A stretch of DNA of 64,000 nucleotides. Source: Petrosia ficiformis (lineage: Eukaryota > Porifera > Demospongiae > Haplosclerida > Petrosiidae). This document shows, in pieces, positions 55,075 to 64,000 of this stretch. The translations under genes and the position numbers were made by a program. Every line of letters begins with the position of its first letter. Position 1 is the first letter of the stretch. The stretch covers positions 39,846,191 to 39,910,190 of the forward strand of contig OX345636.1 in assembly GCA_947044365.1 (NCBI GenBank), written 5' to 3'. The notes beneath the pieces are model-generated. The model was given only the letters and a program-made list of their open reading frames with translations. It did not search any database and was not told the DNA's origin.

Positions 55075-55513
55075 ATTGTCCCAACCAATTTTACAATCCC
55101 AACTTTTCCTCTGAATTTACACTTTACACAGATGGCAGTGATACAGGTCTGGGAGCTTAAGACGCTGGTCCCTTTCCTTACAAGAGTATGACTACACCAT
55201 CAAGTATCGCAAAGGTTAATCCAACATCAATGCAGATGCCCTTTCAAGACTGGCAGAAGATCTGTGTGCAGTCATGGAAGAAGAACTTCCAATTTAGATG
55301 ATGGATACAACAGTGGCCACAGTTGTTAATCAAAGACGGTGTACTTTATCGGAGAATTTTAAAACTCCTGGTTGTGATGAGTATGATGTAGTTCTAGTAG
55401 CTCCTTGAACATTACAATTGTTTTACATTCAACAGTGCCACGATGCCCCAGCAGCTGAACATTTGGGTTCCCAAACACTTGAATGTTTATAGAGGCAGAT
55501 ATACTGGGTAGGA

Positions 55514-56095
55514 ATGGCCAAAGACGTCCATCTCTATTGCAACTCGTGTGAGATGTGTCAATGTTCCAAACCTGGCTTACCACCCCACATACCAATTATT
55601 AACACTCCCATTGGAAGACCATGGGAAATGGTCGCTGTAGACATACTGGTGGCTAGAGGCGCCATACCCTTCAAAGACCAAACAGCTGATACTATAGTTC
55701 ACACATTGATCGAGGTATTCGCAACCTATGGCATTCCAAAACATTTACATTCAGATCAAGATGCTAATTTTGAAAGTACAGTGTTGAAGAAAACCTGCGA
55801 ACCATTTGGAATTCACAAATCACACACTACACCACACCACTCCCAAGGGGCTGGGATGGCAGAAAGAGCTAACATATCCTCATTGCAAATGTTACGAAGT
55901 TATAGCAGTAATACTGGGAATTGGGGAAAATGGTTGCTGTTGCTCATGTTTGCTTACCGCACATCAAAACATAGTTCAACCATGAACACTCCTTTTACGC
56001 TAATGTTTGGTCGAAATGTAAAAGAAAGCCTCCCGTTTAGCTCAACAAATACAGCACATGATGCAACATCATATAAGGACCATCTCCAAAAGTGA
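55514..56095 (+). pseudogene. Integrase of the LTR element (copy 2), long open frame
   Basis: 194 codons open: YCNSCEMCQ, PWEMVAVDIL (D), LHSDQDANFES (D), HHSQGAGMAERAN (E), then NTPFTLMFGRNVKES. All three catalytic acids are present. Relative to copy 1 a segment between the first D and RGAIPF is shorter. The element lacks reverse transcriptase and a 5' LTR, so it cannot be autonomous. Confidence 0.82.
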
Positions 56096-56583
56096 CTTGC
56101 CGAAAAGTATGATACAGTTGAAGCTAACTTGGTAAAAGCTGAAACAAGGCAGAAGACAGGCTATGCTATGACACAACTGCCCAACAACGTCCTACATTTT
56201 CAGTTGGAGATGCTGTATGGCTATCTAAAAACAGGTCTTCAAAACTAGACTACCCCTTGGAAGGTGGATGGATTGTGAAAACAATGTTTCGTAATAAATC
56301 TGTTGTCGAAATCAAGAGCACTGACAGTAGAATCAGAGTTGTTCATATAAACAAATTACGATTAAACAAAATATGACCAAGATCCAGTTCAGACTAAGTG
56401 CAACTTATGCATAAATTAACTTGGGAAGCCCCTCATTTCAACATGAACTCTTGCAAACCGATGATGCACTTTCAGAGCAACCTATTCGTCGAACAACACG
56501 AAATCGTCGTCCATCAGAAAGGTATGGATTTTTTCACAATGTTAATTTTTGCTCAGGACGAGCTCTTTGAAAAGGGTAACATA

Positions 56584-56754
56584 TGTAGAGAGTAGAAATA
56601 TAATCAATATGTAATGTGTATACAAATATAATCATAATAACTATGATGGAATGTCATGTGATCATATAGTCAGGATTTAGCTCATGTGTTCATCTATTGT
56701 TGATCTCTTTATATCCATTGGAATCTGAGAACAGAACGATATAATAAGTTTACA
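56584..56754 (+). repeat. 3' LTR (copy 2)
   Basis: Same length and near-identical to 44599-44769, and followed by the same TCTG flank, as expected from duplication and not from a new insertion. Confidence 0.83.
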
Positions 56755-57127
56755 TCTGTTAGGGAACGTACTCAATCTAGCAGCCAATGACAAAGAAGTT
56801 TAGTAACGTTGGGGAAACGTGTGTAGATACCGTTAAAAAACGTAAATAAACGTAATTTTGAATATTTTACAGTTTGCACAGCATTTATACAGCGTTTTAT
56901 TGTAGTACACTTTGTACTACAGTCATAGTACAAAGACGAAACATGAACTTTTTTTGTTGTCTACTGTATGTTCAACTGTCATACCTATTCAGGCAACACA
57001 ACCAATCAAATGTACTATTTACAGAAGGAACATATGCAATAAGATCAAGGAGATGAAGGAGCAGGAGGAATCAACGACATCTAAGGAAGCTTCTTTGTAA
57101 AATTGTGTGGCTATATCCTGATAAATA

Positions 57128-57930
57128 TGTAATAGATATTACATAGCCCTGGGTGTGTTATCGTGTATACACACGAAATGATATTCATAATCCCGAGGGC
57201 GTAGCCCGAGGGATTATGAATATCATTGAGTGTGTATCGATAACACACCCAGCGCTATGTAATATCTTGCTTGTCTAAACGAAGCCATAGAGATCAATAA
57301 GCAAGCTGGTTGCGCAATGAAGCCACTCATTCTATGTGGTCACTTGAGCATGCGTACTAGCTAGTGACCTTGACCTTGCTGAGTAGAACTCTTGAGTCTG
57401 AAATGTCAGGAAAAGGAAAAAAATAAGGAAAATGAAGATCCCGATGACAGGGATTTTGTTTTACTCAAAAAGAAAAAGGCAAGATTTAACACTATAAGTA
57501 CTAACAGTGAAATTGAAGAGATTAGTAAAGGGTATGTTCCCGTGAATACGAAACGAAACACCTCTTGGTAATGAAAGAGTGGCGATCTGCCAGGGATGGT
57601 GACGAAAAGTGCCCTGATGACTAATGTAAAGAAGACGGAAAGTGTATCGGCCAGTGAAACAAAGCTCGGGTTTCTTGGTGGAATAAACAACTGCTCAATA
57701 CAGCAATTTACTATAAATATCAAAACAGTTGGCGCTGATGATTAACTTTTGTTGACTGCAATAATGTGCGAGTTTATTAAGTGCACTTCTGGTATATAAA
57801 CTTTGTCTTTTTTTTCACAAAAAAAATTGTTTTGAACTATAATATACATCCCATGGGGATATTGATATCACCCTGATATACAATATATTACCAGCGCGGT
57901 GCCTTTGATCTCTATGGCTTCTATAAGACA
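57128..57930 (+). mobile_element. Insertion in copy 2: foldback plus Crypton-like fragment
   Basis: Absent from copy 1, where the flanking sequences (ATCCTGATAAATAT and CATGATATAAATGTC) are continuous. The left part is a hairpin (57134-57267) with arms AGATATTACATAGC, GGGTGTGTTATCG and AATGATATTCATAATCCC around GAGGGCGTAGCCCGA. The right part is a recombinase-like fragment. The ends read AATATGTAATAG and ...GGCTTCTATAAGACAA. Confidence 0.72.
57427..57720 (+). pseudogene. Crypton/KIAA1958-like gene, N-terminal fragment
   Basis: Codes ENEDPDDRDFVLLKKKKARF, NTISTNSEIEEISKGYVPVN and TKRNTSW, then after a frameshift MKEWRSARDGDEKCPDD. The pattern eeiskGyVPxNTxxxTxWa...EW is the N-terminal motif of Crypton-derived KIAA1958-like proteins. 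Stops follow. The hairpin lies about 160 bp upstream on its 5' side. Confidence 0.65.
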
Positions 57931-58569
57931 ACATGATATAAATGTCTATGATATAAAATTTTCTTATATTGCACATTGCTAATAGGAATATATAGCGCTG
58001 TAAATCTTAACATAAAACAACAAATTATAAATAATTTGCTCAAATAGTTCATATGTAGAGTAGATACATTCATGTTTATAGCTACATATACAAGTAGTTG
58101 GTCCATCAGTTCGTTTAGTCATGGATCCAAACGGATGGCCATGCTAAAGTAAAGTCTTGAACAAATATGCTTGTGATAATCAGTTTTGGTGAAGATAATG
58201 TATTTGACTAACCACTTTTTGAAGACTTTTAAGCAAGAATGATTAGAAACTGGTAAGCGAAGCTTTTATTTTCAACAAGACTGACTTCAGCATATAAAAT
58301 TAATATTTACAATGATATATTTAGTGTATTTATCTATTTTGAGATAAGTATTGCTATAATATTAATTATTATTATTAAATACTACAATATACTATTATAC
58401 TATAGAATTGGTGTCTGTCTTTCTTTTCAAACAGACATGGTTGGTGCTCCTAATGTTGCTTTTCATGTCGAATACAACATGTTTAGTCCCACATTTCCAT
58501 GGATATAACATGAATTAATTTGTCTCCATTTCCCTATGCATTCACAGTATCGTTGTGCTTAGCTTATCA

Positions 58570-59340
58570 CATGATTAATGATGGCAGCATGCTTGAACTA
58601 AATACATATTGTGATAAATTATGCAATCTTAATTACAAGTTGCAGTCACTGTAGTGTAAACAGTTGCTATGGTACATGCATGCTGATGTCATAACAAATA
58701 GGTTTTACCAATTTTAGTAGTTTTATGGCTACAATCTACTTGGCAAGCAGTAAATTAAATTAGGTTTGGCCATAGACTTCTTTTAAGTTGCTTATAAGTT
58801 AGTTATAAGTAACATGAAATATGATATATTATAGACTTAGGACTTCAAGTAATTGGATACAGTATGTTATGGAACATGCAACTAATTGTAATTGTAATAA
58901 CCATCAGTTTGATTGGTTCGCATAGGTAATGTCATCATGTTCAGAAATTCTGTAGCATTTATTCAGACCCCTTTTTCCTTTAGTATACCAAGACTTCTTC
59001 ATAATATCATTGGCTCAAATATTTAACACTTAAATACATACATGTAAAATAATTATACAGGCTGATTCTAATAGAATGTATAAATCTCATCTTAGTGACT
59101 ACGCAGGTGTGTGCATGCATTATACAAAACACACATACATGTACATACATGCAAAACTCACACTAACACACACGTATGTAAACAATACATACACACATAC
59201 ATATATATATACATGCACTCATACATAGTTATCTACATACATCCTGAGTAAAAAATAACAGTCAGCCATCAGCAATTTTTCGAACAAAAAATTAGTAATA
59301 TGGAATGTTGAAAGGACTTTTGACTTGCCTAAAAAACTAT
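58570..59340 (+). other. DNA present only in copy 2 of the duplication
   Basis: AT-rich, with CATACATGTACATACATGCA-like repeats near 59130-59230. No gene seen. Confidence 0.5.
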
Positions 59341-59720
59341 TTTTATGGCCCGTAGGGCCATCCCTATGATTGCTTTCCACGGGGTTTAATGTACATATAT
59401 ATATACATGTATATATATGTTTGTGTCACTTATGCGAGTATGCGTTGTGCGTAATAGAACGTGCATTCAAGCTCTACAGACCAGCAGAAAGAAAGCTGTG
59501 TAGCTTACCTAGAATCTTGAACTAATACTAGCTATTCTACCTGAAATATAATCCCAAAGTTCTACAAGGTTCTTTAAAAGGTAAACAGAGTAGATAATCA
59601 AAATAATAACTATAATAGGCTGATGTGTTTCAGGCATGATAAAGTTAGCCATGATTACTGTATGCTGGACACCACAAAGCAGTCATAGGGATACTTTTTT
59701 CTCTATATACCTTGTTTGTT
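59341..59720 (+). mobile_element. MITE, most complete copy of the ATCCCTATGATTGCTTT family
   Basis: Starts with the hairpin ATGGCCCGTAGGGCCAT, then CCCTATGATTGCTTTCCACG. It ends GGACACCACAAAGCAGTCAT plus AGGGATAC. The TIR pair is about 17 bp. Confidence 0.78.
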
Positions 59721-60565
59721 TAAAAAAATGCCACCGCCTGACTGTTATTATAGTACTTCATAGTGCATGAGGTAACTAATACTTAGCCGGGTTTATGAGA
59801 ATGGCTGAATTATATTAGGTTGGATGCATTTGGAACTATAGAAATATTTTGCATTATCATTCAATTCATCCCTAACCAATGGTACTTAAAAACCACATTG
59901 TATACCCAGAATACCTGCAATTCACAGTGGATATTTCTATTGCAATTGTATGGACATTTAGTTAATTACAGTAATGAAATATGTTCATCTTACTTCAACT
60001 TCTTACTAAGAATTTCCCTTGTGTGTTGAAATTAGTAGGACTTTTAGTTAATGCTACAGAAGTGCATGGCTACAGGGATCTGAGGAAAAGGAAGAAAAGT
60101 AATATCTGTTCAATCTCTTTTCACATGTGAAGATCTAATGATCACAGCAGTGATTAAGACAGTTCACAAAAGAATTGAATGAGGTTGGTATTTTTGGAAT
60201 GCTAATTACTTATGCAGCTACAACCATGTAACCATACAAAGCTTGTTTACCATACATGTCCTTGGATATACATATTATTATATAATATTACATGGTTGCT
60301 GCATCAGTTCAGCTTCTTTACTATCAAACATGAAACGAACTATTAGTGCCTAATTGGCACAAATATTTCACACACTATTACATATACCTACATATGGCAA
60401 CAGAATCAGTTTTGCTTTGTGAAAGTGGCCCATTATTGACACACTCGAATGATGCAGTTAGCTTTTCTGAATTTTTGTCTTTGATGAAGTATGGGTGCCC
60501 CAATATGATATGTAAATTCTAAATTGACCCTTTCTGCCTCCCTCTCAGACAAACACATGCATGCA

Positions 60566-60602
60566 CGCACACACACAATCACACACACACACACACACAC
60601 AC
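60566..60602. repeat. (CA)n microsatellite
   Basis: ACAC repeats interrupted by AATC; present only in copy 2 of the duplication. Confidence 0.9.
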
Positions 60603-60794
60603 AGCATGCAAGTAGCCATTGTACTCACTACTATACAACTAGAATACATTCTGATGGCAAAATCTACTTCTCCTTTTAGTATTCCAATTACACTTGAGTG
60701 CCACATATTCAAACTCTATGTATGCATGCATGTACATATGTATGTACATACGTATGTACGTAGGTACATATGTATGTATGTATTAGGGCTACAA

Positions 60795-61680
60795 TGAAAA
60801 GGGTGTTGAGGTTCAGGAATGGCCCATTCCATGACGTTGCACAGGTAAAGCCTGACGGACCCTGTGCAGCTGATGTGAGTCATTCTCGGCCTATTGGTAC
60901 GAGGAGGAAAAAGAAGAAGAATCTGGTTGTTACTACATGGGATGTACATACGTTGTTAGACCAAAATAGCTCGAAATCAAAAAGACCTGAAGAAGATCGG
61001 CTTTGGTTGCTAAGGAGTTAAGGAGATACAACATTGACATTGCTGCCCTCAGTTAGGTGAGATGGGCAGAAGAAAAATGTTTATATGAGGAAGGTGGAAG
61101 CTATACCTTTTATTGGAAAGGGAAATCACTGGATGAGGATAGAGTTTCTGGTGTTGGTTTTGCAATTAGCTCAAATTTACTCATCTTGAGCCCGTGTGGA
61201 TTAATAACCGGTTGTTGACATTACGGATATCAGTTGGCAAAGGTCGGTATGCCACACTTGTGAGTGCTTACTTTTAGCAATTTAGAAGAAGTTAAGGCAA
61301 AATTCTACTTAGATCTTGAAGCTGTAATGCAGTCAATTCTCTTTGAAGATAAGATAGTTATTATGGGTGATTTCAATGCAAGAGTAGGTAAGGATTATCA
61401 AACGTGGGAGGGAGTTATCAGTAGACATGGCTATGGTGAGGAGAATGAGAATGGGTACCTACTTCTTGATTTTTGCACCAAAAATAATCTCGTAATAACA
61501 AAAACGACATTTTATCAGAAAATTAGATTCAAGACCATGTGGACGCATCCAAGATCCAAGAAGTGGCACTTAATAGATTACATCAAAGAAACAGGAAAGA
61601 TGTGGAGTTAACTGGAGTGATGAGGGGGGCCGAGTGTTGAACAGACCATCGTCTTGTTAGGGCTAAGTTAATGTTATCAT
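60795..61680 (+). pseudogene. LINE apurinic-type endonuclease domain
   Basis: Motifs: LVVTTWDVHTLLD (usually TWNVRTLL, Asn replaced), YNIDIAALS followed by TAG at 61054-61056 where the catalytic Glu is expected, VRWAEE, SGVGFAI, IVIMGDFNARVGKD (catalytic Asp), and TDHRLVRAKLM (catalytic His). The stop and frame breaks show that it is dead. Confidence 0.82.
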
Positions 61681-62029
61681 TATGAAACCATAAAAGGAAC
61701 CATCACAAAAATGTTGCTAGACAGAACATAATTGTAGAGCTTCTCAGGGATTCTGAAAATATCAGGGCACTAAACAAAAAATTGAATGCTGCTATAGAAG
61801 AAAATCTTGGTCATGAACATAGCACATTAATAGAGGAGGAGTGGACTGTTTTTAAGAAAGTAGTGTTAAATACCTCAAAAGAAGTTTTGGGAACTAAGCA
61901 AAGGAAACACAGGGATTGGTTTGACGAGGGTAATGGAGAAATTAATGAGTTGTTAAATCAGAAACGGTTAGCTTTTACAACAATGCTTCAAAATAAGTCA
62001 CCTGAAGCTAAACAGCTCTATAAAATTTG

Positions 62030-63310
62030 AGAAACAGAATGCAGACGGTTACATGACAGTTGAAAAACAAATTGTGGAAAGATAGAGCAATGGAGATTCA
62101 GGGCTATGGGAATAGTGGAGATTCTAGAAACCTCTACAATGCTATTAGATCAGTTTATGGTCCCATTACTTCAGGTTGAATTCATATATTGGATTCCCAT
62201 GGTAAACAGCTCTTATCACAGAATGAAGATATACTGAAAAGATGGAGCAAGTACTACAGCCCTCCATTTTTTAACTCTTTACCTGGGATGTTATCTAAAC
62301 CAGGCAGCCTGCCATCTTTCAACTGATTGACTGCAATTTCAACTTCCTGGAAAGCTATATCTGCCTCCACAATAGGCAGTTCCTCATGTTGTGGGGTGAG
62401 ATTTTGTATCGAAATCTTATCTGCAGATGGTTCTCTGCTCACAACTTTTGATCTGGCTACATAACATAATACTGAAAGTATGGGACTGTGGGTGTGTGCC
62501 ACATGATTGGAGAGATACAGGTATTGTTTCAATATATAAAAATAAAGGCGCTCACAACAACTGCAATAGTTACCGAGGTATCTCACTACTGGCCATGGCA
62601 GGGAAGATTTATGGAAGGATTTTAATGAATCGTACAGTCCAGCACTTGGATAGTATTCTTCATGAGTCCCAGTGCGGTTTCCGTAAAGAAAGATCTACAA
62701 TCGACATGATATTTTCCTTACATCAGATTCAAGATAAATGTGTGGAGCAAAGGATGGATCTAATGTGTATTTTCATTGATCTCATGAAAGCAAATGATTC
62801 CGTAGATAGGGAGGCATTTCCCCATAGCCCTGATTCAATCTTTACATGAAGGCATGAAAGGTAGAGTAACCATGTTTGGCGAGTTGTCAGAGGAATTTGA
62901 CATAAAAAATGGTTTGAGGCAGGGATGCGTCCTAACCCCAAGTCTTTTTAATGTTTATTTTACTGCCGTCTTATTGGAAGCCTTGCAAGGCTTAAGTAAT
63001 GGGATTGCCATTAGGTACAAATTAGATGGAAAGCTGTTTGATGAGAGACTTCTGAGGGGAAGAAATGCTCTTTATATAGTTTGATTCAATCTCTAATATA
63101 TGCATATATGCTGATGATTGTGCCTTGATTGCCCATTCACCATCAGACATACAGCATATGCTAGACTGCTTCAATAAAGCTGGTGAGACTTATGGTTTGA
63201 AAATTAGCATACAAAAGACAGAGGTTTTATACCAGTCCATATATAGCTCAGCAAATCCTAGCATCCAGCTTGGTGATAATGACCTGAGAGTTTTAGATAG
63301 TGTTACATAA
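62030..63310 (+). pseudogene. LINE reverse transcriptase domain
   Basis: Motifs: SIYKNKGAHNNCNSYRGISL, LHESQCGFRKERSTIDMIF, DLMCIFIDLMKANDSVD (catalytic D region, usually FIDxxKAFD), NGLRQGCVLTPSLFNVYF, IYADDCALIAHS (YADD at 63107-63118), and GLKISIQKTEVL. C-terminal LPTLLYGSQS lies near 63490. Frameshifted in at least three places, with an inverted block before the first RT motifs. Confidence 0.85.
62255..62445 (-). pseudogene. Inverted block of the LINE reverse transcriptase
   Basis: Read on the minus strand it codes ISIQNLTPQHEELPIVEADI, EIAVNQLKDGRLPGLDNIPG and KELKNGG. That is the segment (LK.GKaPGlDnIPaEllK.GG) that should lie between RWSKYYS (plus strand, before 62255) and LLIWLHNIILKVW (plus strand, after 62445). 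Confidence 0.85.
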
Positions 63311-64000
63311 TTAGGCAGCGTGATTCTAACACAGCACCGTTTACCATGTCTAGGTATGCTTCACTTGATATGGAAATTAATGTACGTTTGCAGAAGTCCT
63401 TTGGGGCTTTGAATAACCGAGTTTGGAAGGACAGTGATATTGGATTAAACACCAAACCGGCAGTGTATAGAGCAATATTACTACCTACCTTGCTGTATGG
63501 TAGCCAATCTTAGGTCACATATCGGAGGCATACAAGTAAACTTGGTGCTTTTCACCTCAGGCATATAGCAGGAATTCAATGGCAGGAAGGTATACCCAAC
63601 ACAGAGGTCCTTAAAATCACTAAGAGTAATGGATTATACTACAAAGATTCTGTAGATGAATCAGAGCTTAGTCTACTTGAAGAGAGATATGGACACACGT
63701 CAGAGGAGGATGTTTGTGCTTGTTTTTGCCAGATGACAGAGAGCCTGCCAAGCAAGATGTGAAAAAAAGGACAATCGACTTGCCAAATAGAGGCTTGCCA
63801 ACCCTGTCACTGAAGCCTTTGTTTTATAATAGCTATTCCCAAAGTCATCCAAGATGACCACGTTAAAACCTGAAAAGATTGATTGGACAGTAGCTAATGT
63901 TCCTGCAGCTAATGTTCCTATGTATAATTTCAATGTTGTTGTTAATGAGTAGATTATTCTTAGATCATTCATTTCAGCAAACCTAATGCATGCAACAGTT

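Larger units (their letters stand above)
54769..60770 (+). repeat. Segmental duplication, copy 2
   Basis: Collinear with 41226-46480. It starts in the SAM-gene intron, includes the last SAM exon (54806 to about 55040), joins directly to the RNase H region at about 55041, and continues through integrase, 3' LTR (56584-56754) and flank. Extra DNA relative to copy 1: about 57128-57930 and parts of 58570-59800. Confidence 0.85.
60790..63900 (+). mobile_element. Non-LTR retrotransposon (CFDP2-like LINE), degraded
   Basis: Endonuclease and reverse transcriptase regions follow on the plus strand. The sequence type (KKKNLVVTTWDVHTLLD ... YADDCAL ... LPTLLYGSQS) matches LINEs often annotated as craniofacial development protein 2-like. 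Many stops and shifts. A segment at about 62255-62445 is inverted. The 3' end is not identified; no clear poly-A tail within the window. Confidence 0.85.

Noticed and set aside
57406..57723. Minus-strand hydrophobic open frame of 105 codons
   Set aside because: Complement of the Lys/Glu-rich Crypton-like fragment on the plus strand.

Overview
The window is eukaryotic nuclear DNA: about two-thirds A+T, intron-rich, with GT-AG introns and many nested transposons. The domain mix (NIDO, AMOP, VWD and calcium-binding EGF on an animal membrane protein) and the repeat complement (Helitron, Ty3-type LTR element, hAT, Crypton-like fragments, CFDP2-like LINE) point to a non-bilaterian animal, most likely a demosponge. 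A cnidarian is not excluded. A run of exactly 200 N at 46647-46846 marks a scaffolding gap.

Positions 1-27947 (+) hold one large gene, a MUC4-like type I membrane mucin whose 5' end lies outside the window. I place 25 exons. Their phases agree at every junction and the sum (7248 nt from base 3 to the stop) is a multiple of three, giving about 2415 residues. The order is: Ser/Thr/Pro-rich tandem repeats (one exon of at least 2.9 kb), two EGF domains, NIDO (four exons), AMOP (two exons), VWD with a GDPH motif (two exons), a post-VWD module, an Ig/cadherin-like exon, seven EGF-like domains, a Ser/Pro linker, a SEA-like domain, a transmembrane helix and an acidic tail ending in a PDZ-ligand-like ETSL. 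The long introns (2932-4230, 7516-8476, 10498-14080, 14353-16984, 19846-20628, 23015-27738) carry MITEs, foldback palindromes, hAT and Crypton-like fragments, and a TIR element with a RecQ-like helicase remnant.

Positions 27948-34500 hold the 3' flank and a decayed Helitron: a Rep domain with an HYH motif, a Pif1-like helicase, and then an OTU-type protease domain. Positions 34512-44769 are a Ty3/gypsy-type LTR retrotransposon with short LTRs and a 4-bp target duplication. It is split inside pol by a 5.7-kb TA-flanked DNA transposon (36140-41866). That transposon carries two divergent, intron-containing genes: a C2H2 finger plus transposase-like gene (-) and a SAM-domain gene (+).

Positions 41226 to about 46480 are duplicated at 54769 to about 60770. 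The second copy keeps the last SAM-gene exon fused, through a deletion, to the LTR element, so the duplication followed the nesting. It later received a foldback/Crypton-like insertion and a MITE. Positions 46847-54768 are largely non-coding repeats. Positions 60790-63900 hold a degraded LINE with endonuclease and reverse transcriptase domains and an internal inverted segment.

The most unusual pattern is a family of hairpin palindromes. Each has perfectly paired arms; several share a GCCCGAGG-type core, and arms differ between subfamilies. Three of them sit beside N-terminal fragments of Crypton-like recombinase genes.
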